Part shown: positions 40,841-54,208 of the stretch, in pieces | Numbering within the stretch: position 1 is the first letter of the stretch | Layout: every line of letters starts with the position of its first letter | Assembly: GCA_029718625.1 (NCBI GenBank) | Contig: CM056383.1 | Coordinates: forward strand, 69,371,236-69,435,235 | DNA length: 64,000 bases | Reading direction: 5' to 3' | DNA from: Synaphobranchus kaupii | Taxonomy: Eukaryota > Chordata > Actinopteri > Anguilliformes > Synaphobranchidae | The notes under the pieces: model-generated | What the model saw: the letters and a program-made list of their open reading frames with translations, nothing else | What the model was told of the DNA's origin: nothing | The model's database searches: none | Made by a program: the position numbers and the translations under genes

Positions 40841-42107
40841 ATCACACGCTGGTGATCCTACACCTTAAAGGGTTAATAGTTTGTGACATGCTTTAAAAGG
40901 GTTGAACACACAAGCAGTGGAATTGTTCCAGTGCACGTTGTACATGTCACTGTGACTACAAGAATACACCCATCCGCCATTCATGTAAACATGTAAACTA
41001 CACAACCTCACTGTGTAAACACGGACATTAGATGGAGACAGAGCTGTAGGATTCCGGTTATTGTATATTAGTCATAACAACAACAAAAAATGTGCTGAAA
41101 TGCAAAAAAAAAAAAAAAAAAAAGGTTGCCTGTGTTGTATTATGAATGATTTAATTTAAACGAAATGAATTATAACCGGTAATCCCTGGTACCAGAAGAT
41201 GGAGTGTGTTTCATTAACCTACTTTTTTTTTTACGTCAAGAAAGGATAAAAAACATTGGCAGCAGCAGCTGACACATTCAGATTACATCATATCATCTGT
41301 TGGCTTTGTTGTTGCCTTTGTCCATGATGAATTACAGCTTTTTTTAATGTTAGTTTTGAAACTTATTTAGTGAAGTAGTTTTCCGTACTCAAGGGAACAA
41401 TAGCAGTCTCCTGGCCAAAGTTTGAACCCAGAGCCATTGGATTACAAACCGGGCTCTCAACTAACTCGTACCCATAGTTCTGTCCATAGTGAAAAGGTGA
41501 TCAGTTACTAACGGTTACTAGCTGGCTGAATGGATGTGACTGAGTCGATGCATCTGTGGGTGAAGCTATTTTTCCTACTAGCGTTGAGTTGAGGAGCTTC
41601 AGATATGAGTTTTTTTTTAATTTATTTTTTTATGGAGAGACTGTCTGGGGGAGTATTTAAGCTTTCGGCTCACCATACTGTTTAATCAAAGTGCTTGGGA
41701 AAAGGTCACCACTGACAAACCCCACTATGACAGGCCAGATTTATTATTTTCATATATGCATGTGGAACAGATATGCAACTGAGAAAGTTCATAATGTCAC
41801 GTGTACATGTATGACTGTGTTTATGTTCTTTTATACGTGTGTGTGTGTGTAATGTTTGATTTATGTGAACATATTTCTTATGATTGTTGTAAATACATTT
41901 TTTTTTTACCAAGGATATGGCTCTTTTGTCGAATGTGGAACATTACCAGGCACTGACGGTGACTCAGATGATAAGGTAAGGGTTAATGCTTAAACTATGG
42001 CGCAGACAACCATGTCCTCCACCCCCAACCTTATCACCTGTCTACCACTGCATGAGGCGCTGCTCCGTAGGACTGTTTATGCCTGACTCACAGCGTCTCA
42101 ATTCCTG
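40841..42107. other. Intergenic, no gene seen
   Basis: A-run at 41104-41122; otherwise AT-rich unique-looking sequence. 41375-41460 resembles a decayed member of the SINE family at 34322-34539 (CAAGGGAACAATAGCAGTCT). Confidence 0.4.
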
Positions 42108-42154
<47 letters not shown>

Positions 42155-42355
42155 CGCGTGCGTGTGCGTGCACGTGTGTCTGTGTGCATATGCGTCTGTC
42201 TTGTGCGGTTTGCATGTGTGTTTGCGTGTATTTGTATGTGTTTGTGTGTGTGTGCGTGCGCACGCATGTGCGTGTGTGCGTGTGTGTGTGTGTCGGTGCT
42301 TGCATGTGTTTGTGTGTGCGCGTGTGCGTGTGTGTGCGCGTGTGCGTGTGTGTGC

Positions 42356-42396
<41 letters not shown>

Positions 42397-42440
42397 CGTG
42401 CGCGCATACGCGTATCTGTGTGTGTGTATGTGCGCGCATA
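42108..42440. repeat. Long compound (TG)n/(CG) tract
   Basis: About 330 bp of alternating purine-pyrimidine sequence: TG repeats with many CG, CA and TA steps. Long reading frames over it on both strands are artefacts of the repeat. Confidence 0.95.
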
Positions 42441-44782
42441 TTATTTGTGAGGCCCTTTGTGCTGTTGTAATGAGTTTGTCCCGGATGCCTTGTTCCCATA
42501 CACTGTGCATTGTAAGATGCTTGTTTCCCTATAAAACAGTAATGATCTCTGTTTAAGTAGCTGGTCCAGCGCACTGTCCCTGAATCACGCTGGGAATAAC
42601 CACCAGTTTCACAGTGGGTTGGATGATTATATCCGGTGGTCATTTGTGTTAGTGGGTAGAAAACTAAGAACATTGTGTCCATAGGGCAATGACATCTCAT
42701 TTTTTCTATATCAAACTTTTTTTTTTGTTTTCTTCTATTGACATTTATTAAACCTACAGTTTAACTCCCAACATAAGAGAGATGTCCTTAACTTCGAATA
42801 ACAACTTCAAGCAACCATTACATATGTTTCTGCTCATTTCAACTGCTTTTTAAAATGTAAACACTAAAATTTAAATGATTATTTAGTTACTAGTAATTTC
42901 CAATTAGTTCTTAAAGCTAATGGAAAGGCTATGTGCAGTTACATTTCCAACTATATCTTGAGCCTTATTTTTTTTCAGAGCAAATACTGGTTTCTAATAG
43001 GATTTTGGTATTCCAGCCCATTTTTGGCTTTTTTCCAGTTTGAGCAGAGAGCATGTGAACAAACTAACACTATCATGTTTTCAACTCCATGTATAATAAT
43101 ATATGTTGTGGACATGCTAGTTCATTACTAAAGGCCTTCCGAACCAATAGAGAACCTTTTTTTTTGTGTTTACATGTATAAAAAAAAAAGTTTATAATAA
43201 AGTGGCGCTTGTGTTCCTGAGTCATGTTTATCCAAAGGCGCTCTTGTTCGCTGGGAAACGTTTACTTCCGAAATACTCATAGTTTAGGCTGGGCGTCCAA
43301 ATGTCACCAGGTATGAAAAATGCTCTTCAATGACAGAGACGGGAATTAAAAAAACTAAAAAAACAAACAAAGATGGTGTTTGTGAAAGCATGGTGGGGGG
43401 GAAAAAAACGAGAACGGGTTGAACCTCAAACCAGAGTGAAATAAGTGAACGGGGCTGAGTCATTGAGCAGAACTGCAGCGGAGGTACCGGCAGGCCCCGT
43501 GCGATTCCTGTAAGTGAGCGTCTGGCTTGCGCTCGCTACCTCTGTGGTAAATCAGGGCTTCATACACTGAAAGTGAATCACTGCTACACTCACTTCGCCA
43601 AGGCACTGCGACCAGTGTTCTTCCATTTATGAAATGAATACAAATCTTTTAAAATAAATATCCTCTGGCATCTATAGGCATCTATACACAGATACTATAG
43701 GAATTCCAGATGGTTCTCGTTATTCTGAAAAATACATGCAAAAGAAGTTTTCCTATTTAAAAAGTAGGATTCAAATTATTACTACAAAAGCATCATATTT
43801 ACATTACCTTATTATTTATGGTATATTGATGTGCAGGGAAACACTCAGGAACATTGAATGTACATTGCATTATTGCAACAGTTTTTTATTTATTTTATTT
43901 TTTAAAGAATTTTCATTTTATGAATGATTTCAAAGATGTTTGTGAAATCTATATGGAAAAAGAAAAATGAGGTGGTTCTATGGTTGTTTTGCATTGTTCA
44001 TGACTATGCATCAGTAGATTGGAGCATTTCACCTTCAACGCAAGCGGTTTATGACATATTTAGGAGGGCAATTTGTGAATGAAGCTATATTTTGACACCT
44101 GCAGAGTTACTACTTCACCTTGCTTTTCATACCGTGTACCATCTTCCATTGTTACTGACGTGGGAGAGCCACTGACCAAATGTTTGTCCATTTTGGATTG
44201 CAATCGATTCAGGTTTGAGGCTGAGGTTCCCACCATCTCAACAGCCCCATTTGAAAATAACAAATTTCTGTGTATGAAAAGTATCAATTTGCAATTGTAT
44301 TTACCTTTGTCCTTTTCCAAAGCAGGAATGACACGGGCACAGAGAGAATTTCTTCTTCCGAGAGCAGATTCATGGACTGGTGAGTCATCTTTCTCCTTAG
44401 TTTGTGAAGAAACACCATATAGGAAGACGGAACAGCTGTGGATGAATGCCGGAAAAATTCTAGAATCAGCAGCACTATTAGTAGTTGGCAGGACTCCCGT
44501 AATCTGAAATGCAGACCACGGTATCTGGTTGCATTCAAATGACTCATAAACTATACAGGCCTGACGTAGAAAGATTTAGATTCCTTCATAAATATACACA
44601 TCTCCAGCTGAAGGTTCACCCACTTCCTACTTGCCCAGGTATCCTGTTGCTGAATAAATATGTCTGCACAAGGTGAAAGCTTTAGGGTCAGAGTGCGCAG
44701 CCGTTATTCACACGAACCACACGCTTGGCCTTGAAGGACTCTGGCATCCAGTGGATCTCTCATCTTACTCTATATAGAGCAG
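42441..44782. other. Intergenic, no gene seen
   Basis: AT-rich DNA without coding signal. A 142-codon frame at 44079-44507 has no recognisable domain and no support. Confidence 0.4.
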
Positions 44783-44938
44783 GGATACTCAAATCTGGCC
44801 CTCAAGGTTAGTGCTTCTGATTGGCCAGATATTACACTCACCTGGTGCATCAGGTTTAAATCCGTTCCTGATTGGAGGGGAGGAATGAAACCCAGCATTA
44901 GCACTGGCCCTGAAGAGCAGATTTGAGTGTCCCTGTTA
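44783..44938. mobile_element. MITE with CAGGGATACTCAAATCTG ends
   Basis: Left end CAGGGATACTCAAATCTGGC; right end, inverted, CAGGGACACTCAAATCTGCT. About 155 bp, no coding capacity. Confidence 0.75.
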
Positions 44939-45009
44939 TAGAGGACGGCCTTTTGGGCATAGCTTTCTGTCCTCCAAATCTGACCCTGGGCCCTGCCACT
45001 CTAACGCAA

Positions 45010-45152
45010 AGATGTCTAACCGCAGGCCTGGAGGGCCACAGTGTCTGCTGGTTTCCGGGGTGTTCTTGGCACAAGCGGTTGGTTGTTTTAAGTCATTGAT
45101 TGGCTAAAGAATCCACACAACTTTGTTCTCAAGGCCTTAATTGGCAGCCAAT
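45010..45152. mobile_element. Dispersed repeat, relative of 6625-6815
   Basis: Shares GCCTGGAGGG, TTTCCGGGGTGTTCTTGGCA, AAGTCATTGATTGGCTAAAG and TTCTCAAGGCCTTAATTGGC with the opposite strand of the intron 43 element. Confidence 0.6.
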
Positions 45153-45184
45153 TGAATGGGAACCCAAAAAAAACCCGCAGACAA

Positions 45185-45441
45185 CTATTAGGCAGGCTTG
45201 TTGAGTACACTGGGGCTGTGTCCGAATCGGCACCCTTCCATACTATTAGGCAGGCTTGTTGAGTACACTGGGGCTGTGTCCGAATCGGCACCCTTCCATA
45301 CTATTAGGCAGGCTTGTTGAGTACACTGGGGCTGTGTCCGAATCAGCACCCTTCCATACTATTAGGCAGGCTTGTTGAGTACACTGGGGCTGTGTCCGAA
45401 TCAGCACCCTTCCATACTATTAGGCAGGCTTGTTGAGTAGA
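45185..45441. repeat. 58-bp tandem repeat, 4 full copies plus partial
   Basis: Units begin CTATTAGGCAGGCTTGTTGA and contain TGGGGCTGTGTCCGAATCGG (later copies TCAG). Period is exactly 58 at 45185, 45243, 45301, 45359 and 45417. Confidence 0.95.
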
Positions 45442-48182
45442 CAGGACGAAAAAGTCGTTAAGTCGTTATATTCGGAAGCACACTTCAAGAAGTACACAAA
45501 CATTTTGGTCACATAAATATTTGTCTTTTATTGGTTTTACAAAATTTCCAATAAAATCATCATTACATCATTACATACATCTATCCATCACTTCATTTAA
45601 TTAAATCAAACGTTACATATTTTAAAACTCACAAACTCACAAACTCACAGGGATAAACTTTCCCTTGTTTTTTTGTTTCTCCTGCACCATGACCGCTGTT
45701 CCTTTTGGGTTTTGCTTTATTTTCTCAGAGGTGAACCAATTTTTGGAATTTTGAGGGCTGTATTTTAGTTTTTTGTATCAGTATTTTAATCTTTCATAAG
45801 TAGAAGCCCATAACTCCTTTGCTACACGAACGTGGGTCTGACTCAAAGTATTAAGCCCCATCTAGACTAAACAGCTGATTGTAATCGTAGGACACCATTA
45901 ATGGGATGTCTTTTCTCAATGTTGTTTGCTGCAGTTGTTTCTCTAAACATAGAGCCCCATTTAGCTTTATGGGAAAGACTCACAAATAGCCTGTTCTTCT
46001 GAATTTTAATTGAATAACGTGCCCTTCAGGTACAGTCATTGGCGTCTTGTCCCCACAATGCACTGTACTGTTCTCGCAGGTGCTCCAAAGGTAATGTCTG
46101 GGTTATTACCTGGGGCCAGGTGACATGCGGGTTAGACGGTGGGGCCAGCCGAATGACTGGGTTGTAATATTTCACCATGGAGAGGGCAGTGGAGTGGACC
46201 ATCAAGAAAATTCTGTGTTCTCATCTCGAAGCAACACAGTGAAACCAGTGTGAAGTGCAGGGCAGTGTGTGTGTGTGTGTGTGTGGGTGGGGTAATTATG
46301 AAACCCCATTACCTTCTCTCTTGCGTGCTGTGTGTGTGTGTGGAGCGGACAAAGTGATGTCACCGTTTGTTTAGATTTGGAACCTTTACTTCAGACACAG
46401 CATTCCAAAAGGTGCTGTATTTCTGACAGCAAATATAAAACCGTTTTATTGTAATGCAGTTTTTAGGAAACTGCGCAGTTCGACACGTAAAATAATTCAG
46501 AGACTTATGAATTTAACTCAGACAGTACAGAAAATCCTTAAGGGATAGGAACTAAAGTAGTAAAAGAATGGCAAAAAAAAAATGTGTTCCACAAGACCTG
46601 GGCTTGAATACAAAGCTCAGGCTTGCGCACAAAAATATTTTTAATGCTGATTTAGCATATTTCTACAAGCCTGCGCCATCACTCAGCGACTTTGGCCACT
46701 GCAAAACAGGTTCTGAATCACCGCACGTCCAATGTGGTTTTGAGCAGGATGGGGAAACGGTGGGGTACGGTTTCCAGTAAGCGGGCCAGGAATCATTTTG
46801 ACGGGAGGAGCGTGAAGCTGCAGTTGGCTTTTCCGGGACCTGGCCACTTCTGCAAAATTCCATAAGCGCAGTACGTAATGCAAAGAGGGGGGAGGGGGCG
46901 GGGCGCGAGCTGTGTCCATGGTTACCCCAAAACAGATGTAGAGAATTCCTGGCGAATGAGTGCCCGAAGCATAGCGGTGCTGCTCTGAAAGTGTTGAGTC
47001 ACCGGGACCAGGTTTCCATTAGCCGTGGAAGTCCATCTTTAGGGAAGGAACGGGCGCGGGAACACGTCCCACACGCCGACTCCCTCCATACCCCTGCGAT
47101 GAGGCAACCTCGCCCCTCGCTCCTCTGGGACACCATCAAAACAAAAACATTCCGTGGCTCTTTTCCTACATGGGCTTGTCCTCTAACACACTGCACCCCG
47201 CGGTCTCGTTCGTAATGGCGCTCGCTCGCTCAAACAGAGAGGGAATGCTTTATGGGACTGCCCCGGGGCACACTGCACTCATAACTTTACAATATACAGT
47301 AAACTTTTACTTCACTGCTGACTCATGGTGGTAGATGTCAGCTTTGGAGGAGTAGAACCTATCACGTCTCCCATCTTTCAACCAGAATCACCTTTAATGA
47401 TTCTAACCATCTTTGATGAGCTTCAGGCTAAACTCCTAAAAAATGAAAAAAACACTCGTCTTTTGTCAGTGATGTCACCGGCTGCGGGGGGGGGGGGGGG
47501 GGTGAGGCCGTCTCCCCCTCTCTGCGGGGGAGGTGAACGGCACCAAGACGTTCTGTAACACCAGAGGGGCTCTTTCACAGCTGGAGGGAGATGGCGGGGG
47601 TTTGGGGGGGGGGGGTGGAGACGGATCAAGTGAGGCCAAAGTGTGTCCCGCAGGAACCCAGCGGAGCTGATAAGGAGGTCCCCGGGGGCCCCTTTTGTTA
47701 TTCCTCCTGTCATTTGCCTGGAGTTTAAGCGCCCCCTCCCCCCCGAGAATGATGACAGAGGACTGGAATGGTAAACAGTCACCGGGGTCATTTAAAACAT
47801 GGTTGATAAGCGCTGATAGCACATAGACAAATATCAAGGGATGCGCTTTAAAAAAAAAAAACATTTAGGCTTTTCATTTGATCCTTACATTTCAAGTGAT
47901 ACTGTTATATAAGCAACACAAAAACGCCCCACATCCTCCCCTCCCGTGTCCTATTCCTGCTCGTGTCTCACAGAGAGCAAATTTTTCTCAAAGAAATGAA
48001 CGGAATTGATGTCATCATTAAAAATCTGGGCGTTTGCGCGAGTAATAATTACATTGAATCGCCTCTTTAACTCGGTCTTTAAGGAGACTGAATTAATTAA
48101 CTTCTCCGGTTCATTACGGTCAATTATGCAATGCGTACTTCCTGTCATTCAACTCTGGCTGAATAATGTTGGTGTTGATATC
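45442..48182. other. Intergenic, no gene seen
   Basis: Short TG tracts at 46265-46286 and 46329-46342, a G-run at 47486-47503 and another at 47605-47616. No coding signal. 47985-48170 is listed as a finding because of its homeobox-like words. Confidence 0.4.
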
Positions 48183-48183
48183 G

Positions 48184-48209
48184 GTGTGTGTGTGTGTGTG
48201 TGTGTGTGT

Positions 48210-48285
<76 letters not shown>

Positions 48286-48295
48286 TTGTGTGTGT
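48184..48295. repeat. (TG)n microsatellite
   Basis: About 110 bp of TG repeat with two ATTG interruptions. Confidence 0.95.
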
Positions 48296-49010
48296 TGAGG
48301 GTTTATTGGTGAGTTTGTTTAGAATTGGCAGCTATTAACTTTTGAGTATCGCCATTTGTATTGTGAGTACATGGTTAATATGAATATGTGCTCGTGTACA
48401 ACCGCATGCAAGCATTCACGCGGAAACCTGCCACACTGTGTTTTTACAGGGCTGTGCTAAACTGTCTGGGTGTTATATTGCTGACCAACAGTCCCAGGCC
48501 AGCCTGCATGCCTCCACCCAAACCCACCCCATCCCTACCCTATATCAGTCACTGCCCCCCGTCTCAGTCGGCCAGGCCCCTAACCTGTACTTTCATATAA
48601 TTTACAGTCGTACCTGCTTTCTTATTAGACTCTCACATTAGTCATAAAATTGTCAGCGGTCACTATATCTCCACATAGCCTGTAATTTTCTAAATTAGAG
48701 GTGTGAAGGAGAAAAAAGAAAAAAAAAGACTTCCATTGATTCGAGCGCATTATGTGTGAGGCACATTATGTGTGAGGTGTCTTGATTGTGAAATTGATGG
48801 AGGCGCAGGTGTGTTTTTGCAGGGGAAGTCGCAGGGCTTTGATCAAAGGCTGCCCCCCCGCACATTTGTCCCTATAGGTGTGAAAGCGACCGCGGTCTGG
48901 AGGGTGAGGAGCCACCTCGCTCTGCGACAGATGTTGGCGCAAATGATCATGGGAAGGGAAGTGCCAAGGAAAACGTCAGGAGCTCATACACAACAAAAGC
49001 TAACGTATGC

Positions 49011-49180
49011 GGGGTGCCTTGTTGGCGTAGCCTGTAAGAGCACCGTCCGCATGCTCATTGCGAGTCGCGACGTCGGCAGTTCGAATCCGACCTCGCGGCC
49101 TGTGTCACATGTCTATCCCTCTCTCTCGCTCCTCGTTTTTGCTGTCTCTACACTGTGCTGTCCAATAAAGCTGAAAAAAA
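49011..49180 (+). mobile_element. tRNA-derived SINE, second family, copy A
   Basis: GGGGTGCCTTGTTGGCGTAG (A-box-like), AGTTCGAATCCGA (B-box), and a 3' part CACTGTGCTGTCCAATAAAG then CTGAAAAAAA. It is the best-preserved of three copies, with a full tRNA-like head. Confidence 0.8.
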
Positions 49181-51129
49181 GGCTAATGGGACCAAAGTTA
49201 GCCAGAGCAATGAGCGGCACGCCGTTAACTCCCGGGCAAAATGGAGCCTCTTTAATGAGCCTGGAATGCTGCATGGGAATGCTGCATGGAAGAATACAGA
49301 ATTCCTGCTGAACAGAAAACCGACTCTGTGGATTATTCCAAAATGCATACCGCTTCAAGGGCGTGTATTTTAAGGAGAGTATTTTTTTATCGACCATTCG
49401 ACAGATTTGAGGTGTTTTTGAACGGCGTTTGTAACAAGGCCATTACATTCCTCACGTTAAAATGAAAAATGGCATTGGTGCCTTCTGTGAAGTACGTGTG
49501 AAAACCCCCACGGCGGGTCCTCTGGCGGGACTGTGTCAGCAGCGGGTCCTCTGGCGGGACTGTGTCAGCAGCACATTCGGACACAAAGGGAACTGTGAGC
49601 GAGGAGCACCGCGACCGCTTCCAGCGCCCTGACGGACCCGGGGCGTGTGCGGTCGAGAGCTTTCGGTGGCGGCAGGGCCCGGCGGGGGATGAGGAAGACG
49701 GTGATGTTCCTCTTACTCACTGTGATTCGTCTGTGTTTAAACCCCCCCCCCCCCCCCCCCCATCCCAAAAAAAAACAAAAAAACACTGTGACATTACACT
49801 GAGTCTGAAAAAAGAAGTGAACACCACACACACACATCCATATATTAATTTATTATTTATCTTACCAACGTTTCGACTTTCGTCTTCATCATTACACTGA
49901 GTCTACCATCTGAGCCGGGGTGAGTTGGAAGGTGTGGTGGGGCAGTGGGGGTTGGAGGGTGGGGTGGGGGGGTGAGTTGGATGATTGGGTTGGAAGGTGT
50001 GGTGGGGTGAGTTGGAGGGTCGGGTGGGGGGTGTTGGATGTTTGGGTTGGAAGGTGTGGTGGGGCAGTGGGGTTTGGAAGGTGGAGTGGGGGATATTACA
50101 GAGTTTCATATCTCAGAGTCAGACCAATAGGACAGTAATGAAAGGGGACCTCAGCTGCTCTGTCACTGGTGCCCCCTCAGGTGGAGAGCACCTGCACTAC
50201 CTCACTCATACATGTCAAAATAACAATCTCTTTGCTGACTGGAGATTTTTAACCTGGACCTGTGAGCACTAGCTAATTCATTGACAGAAATAGCGCTTCA
50301 CACCAGACGCAGTGTTCCAGAGCCTGCCGGAGGCGGTTTTCTCGCGGCGAGTTATGGATCCGCCGTCGTTGGCAGGGGGGTGCCTGGGTGAGGTCAGTCT
50401 CACACTGTGCAGTTCTCTTCTACCCGGCAAACCCACATCCCCGATTGCTCAACATAGTGGCTAAGTTAAGCACCAGGAGCATTGGGCATTGGTCACCGAG
50501 TTCATGCTCAGCGAGACATTGAGAAAAGTACTTCTCCTACTGTGCACCAGTGAAGTTGTGTGAGATGCTGGGTTGTAAAACTATTCTCCCTGACTGAGGA
50601 TATTAGCTAAGAAATTAAGTCAGTTATCTAATCAAATAAAGAAGATGCATACTTTAGTAGTTCTTAGTAATGAAGTACTAAGTAGTAGTCCCCATGCATG
50701 AGTATGTATCTATTAGTCTACAAACCCCGTGCAGTGCAAAGAGATATTTACCCACTGATTATGCTAATGAAGCTACATCTAACAATAGGTCATTAGCACA
50801 GGGGGCAAAAACCAAAGATGATAGACTTAGGCTCAAAAAAGAAAAGGATTTATTTAAAATTAATTTAAGGAGATTAAACATGCCTTGATCCATAGATTAT
50901 ATCCGTTACTAGTGGTGAAATATTCTTTTTAGAAATCATTAAGAATATACTTGTTCAAACTTTCTTTTGGGTGGAAATCTATTTTGAGTACTGCTGAGGT
51001 TTTTACTGAAATGTAATGATGCTTTCTCCAAGGAATTTGCGAGAGTGTTTGCTGTTAGTTTTACTTTTTGTTTTGGACCCTTAAAAAATACTAATAGTGT
51101 TTGGCTGGTAGTGTGACACACTGATAGAT
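49181..51129. other. Intergenic, no gene seen
   Basis: A 31-bp duplication at about 49512-49570 (GCGGGTCCTCTGGCGGGACT), a C-run at 49741-49760, and a G/T-rich GGTGTGGTGGG degenerate repeat at 49918-50095. No coding signal. Confidence 0.45.
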
Positions 51130-51291
<162 letters not shown>

Positions 51292-52455
51292 CAAGAGAGA
51301 AGGTAATGGGGGCTTAATAAAGTATAATTTATGGTAAATAAAGACATTGATCCAGTCATAGTTTCATTGAAAATTAAATGAGCTGCTGGCATAATAATGT
51401 ATGGGACACGTTAAAATAATCAGACGCACGCCTGCCACAAGACACAGCACTGTTTGGTCACTGTAATTGCGCAGTAAATTTTGAGGTTTATTGTGTGGAA
51501 ACAACCACAGTGGAGACTGGGCATACTTTTCCAGATGGTTCCAAACTCACCACCCCAGGATCCGTTAAGAGGCGGGGCTTGTAAACCCCATAAGCGTGTG
51601 GAGTGACACGGGCACCATGGAACATGGGAGGATATGTTGCTTAGCAACCAAATGCAGCGTACTCAGATATACTCTTTAACTGGGCAGGAAGTCTTGCGAG
51701 TATCTGTCATTGACACCATAAATGGAAACGGCGGAAAGCTCATTTCCGGCATCCTATTCTTAGAACTAAATCTCCACATTAATAAATCTCATTTGGCTTG
51801 ATTCCCAAAGATTAAAAACTTACTGTTTACATGTTTTAAATTCCACCTCTTTTTTTAGTTGATGCACAATATTACTTCAGTCTTTAATATTTCCTTTTTA
51901 TACAGGATAACTTACTGTGAATAAGATAATCACTTTCTGCAATGAATGGGATGAATGATTCTACTTTAGATCCATGTGAGCAGATGAAATATGTGTGTTT
52001 AGCTTTGTCACGTAAGTGGGGCTGCCCGTGAGTTAATCATTGACATCCTGAATGTTTTCACTCACAAACTGGGAATAAACAGCTCTTAACCGGGGAGTTT
52101 GACAAGCAAAAAAATGAAATAAATAAAATAAATTCATTTTAAAAAACCGCTTGACTAGAAAGCCTTTTAGAGCTGTGCTGGTACAGTGCACCGTGTTCCT
52201 GAATTAGTCATGCATTCCTGTCTAGACAGTGGGTCTGGCCTGCAGCATCCGTGTTTGGGCTTTGAGGAGATGGGGAAGTGCTTCCCTGCTCCCAGAGGAT
52301 GAGAGAGAGAGAGTCCCTCGGTCGGACACGCCGCTCAACCTGAAGCTCACACAACTGTCTTGCAGGAAGAGGGAGCCTGCCAGGATGACACATATCGCCC
52401 CTTTACTGGGGCAGTACTGGGGCTCTTTCTTTCACGGGGCCTCGGGGGTGTCGCC
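51292..52455. other. Intergenic, no gene seen
   Basis: No coding signal, no tandem repeat and no recognised family. Confidence 0.4.
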
Positions 52456-52458
52456 ATA

Positions 52459-52620
52459 GTCAAGTCAAGTTTATTTCTAAAGCTCAAAAGATTTTAAATG
52501 ACAACCAAAATGCTGTACAATTAGTTAATCTGCAGGTATACAGTGACAGAGGATACTTTTTTTTTTAAAAACACACAATAAGACGATAATCCAGAGAATA
52601 CCCAAGGACAGATTTCATGT
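52459..52620 (+). mobile_element. LINE-type 3'-end fragment
   Basis: GTCAAGTCAAGTTTATTTCT, then AAATGCTGTACAATTAG, is a familiar 3' region of a fish retroelement. Short fragment; class uncertain. Confidence 0.45.
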
Positions 52621-52648
52621 CAGTAAAGGCACACGAACAGGGAGTGCA

Positions 52649-52794
52649 CTATGAATCAGGATGACTTCTGTTAGCTGGATGACTGCACTGGGTAAAACCC
52701 GGAACCCTCCCAAATCTGGAACATGGACTGAAGTAAAAAGAGCTGTTCTGGGGTTTTTACTCTGTGCAGTTATCCAGCTAACTCAGTAATCCTG
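52649..52794. mobile_element. Foldback repeat, copy 3
   Basis: Same arms as 24714-24868 (GCACTGGGTAAAACCCGGAA; TGTGCAGTTATCCAGCTAAC). Directly followed by copy 4. Confidence 0.85.
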
Positions 52795-52798
52795 GGGG

Positions 52799-53000
52799 GG
52801 TATTCCACAAAGCAGGATTACTTCTGTTAGCTGGATAACTGCACTGGGTAAAACCCGGAACCCTCCCAAATCTGGAACATGGACTGAAGTAAAAAGAGCT
52901 GTTCTGGGGTTTTTACTCAGTGCAGTTATCCAGCTAACTCAGTAATTCTGCTTCTCTTACTCAGTGCAGTTATCCAGCTAACTCAGTAATCCTGCTTCGC
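52799..53000. mobile_element. Foldback repeat, copy 4
   Basis: Begins GTATTCCACAAAGCAGGATT and ends TCAGTAATCCTGCTTCGCAG, with one additional right-arm copy. It shares GTTCTGGGGTTTTTACTC with copy 3, so the two look like a local duplication. Confidence 0.85.
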
Positions 53001-53287
53001 AGTGTACCCTCCAGGACTGAATGCCCAGGCTTCATTTTCAGTCATAAACGGTTTTCCGGCCGCTCGCCCAGCAAGTGTGAGTAGCGTCTGCAAACCCAAC
53101 CGCCGGGGGATCAGAGAGCGGGCTCCGCACTCTTCCTGTCAGGTGGTGTGGAGCAGGCGCCCCAGCCTGACTGTCACTGTTTGTTGAGGTGTCTGGGCGG
53201 GTGTGCTGCCGACGGGTCAGGGGCGGCAGCCCAGATACCTGCAGTCAGGTAACAATGTCCTTCTTTAAGAGGATATTTTTAGAGCTA

Positions 53288-53430
53288 TTTCAGCTTTATT
53301 GGACAGTGTAGTGCAGAGAGACAGGAAGAATGGGGAGCGAGGGAGAGGGGGAGACATGCGACGTGGCAGACGTGACGGCTTGCAATGAGCATGTGGATAG
53401 CGCTCTCCAGACTACGCCACCAAGGCACCC
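53288..53430 (-). mobile_element. tRNA-derived SINE, second family, copy C
   Basis: Minus-strand copy: GGTGGCGTAGTCTGGAGAGC head, tail CACTGTCCAATAAAGCTGAA. The B-box region is partly lost. Confidence 0.7.
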
Positions 53431-53917
53431 CAACAATGACCTATTTTCTCTGCGGAAGTACTCTTCTTTGTTGTTGTAGTCGTGGTAGACCAGTGCCGGC
53501 ACTACATTCGTAGGTAAAGTAAAGTATTGCTCCGCCGCCGTACTTCCACAGAGAATGTAGCTCAGCACAAAACACTCAAAATAACCCAGATAGACTCGTC
53601 GTATTTTATTTGCTTTGGGTGCACTGTGGAGTGTTTAAGTGCGTTTGGTAGTGGATGCTACTGGTTAGAGTTGCGCTAGCATTAGCAACGTGTGTATGTC
53701 CAAAAGAAGGACTGCATGGAATTGGTTGAAAATGGTTTTCATCAATCAACTACATCATGGTTAAGTTGTAATTGAGACATTATGTCCAAAATTCACAATG
53801 TCATTGTTGTGTGAAATGTAACTGACATTATTCATTTAAAAATGTCCTTCCACTATGAGACTTCCACTATAGTTCCAAAACAAATGCAGTGGTCAACACA
53901 AGTATGTAAATCTGGAA

Positions 53918-54066
53918 GGTATTCCACAAAGCAGGAATACTGCGTTACCTGGCTAACTGCACTGAGTAAAACCCGGAAAAGCTCTTTAGTACATTTGGGA
54001 GGGTTCTGGGTTTTACTCAGTGCAGTTATCCAGTTAACTCAGTAATCCTGCTTTGTGGAATACCCA
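53918..54066. mobile_element. Foldback repeat, copy 5
   Basis: Termini GGTATTCCACAAAGCAGGAA and, inverted, GGTATTCCACAAAGCAGGAT, the best-preserved ends of the family. The centre is partly inverted relative to other copies. Confidence 0.88.
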
Positions 54067-54067
54067 C

Positions 54068-54208
54068 CAGGATTACTGATTTAGCTGGATAACTGCACTG
54101 ACTATCTCTTTTTACTTCAGTCCATGTTCTAGATTTGGTAGGGTTCTGGGTTTTACTCAGTGCAGTTATCCAGTTAACTCAGTAATCCTGCTTTGTGAAA
54201 TACCCCCC
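54068..54208. mobile_element. Foldback repeat, copy 6
   Basis: CAGGATTACTGATTTAGCTG ... ACTCAGTAATCCTGCTTTGT, then GAAATACCCCCC. Immediately adjacent to copy 5. Confidence 0.85.

Noticed and set aside
42038..42700. Long Cys/Val and His/Thr-rich frames on both strands
   Set aside because: Translations of a TG/CA tract; not genes. The same applies at 51081-51392, 48006-48338 and 31551-31939.
44079..44507. 142-codon + frame upstream of fn1
   Set aside because: No domain, no splice or promoter context, AT-rich. Probably chance.
49011..49180. Functional tRNA gene
   Set aside because: Has A- and B-box-like words but cannot fold as a complete tRNA, continues into a SINE tail, and recurs at two other places.
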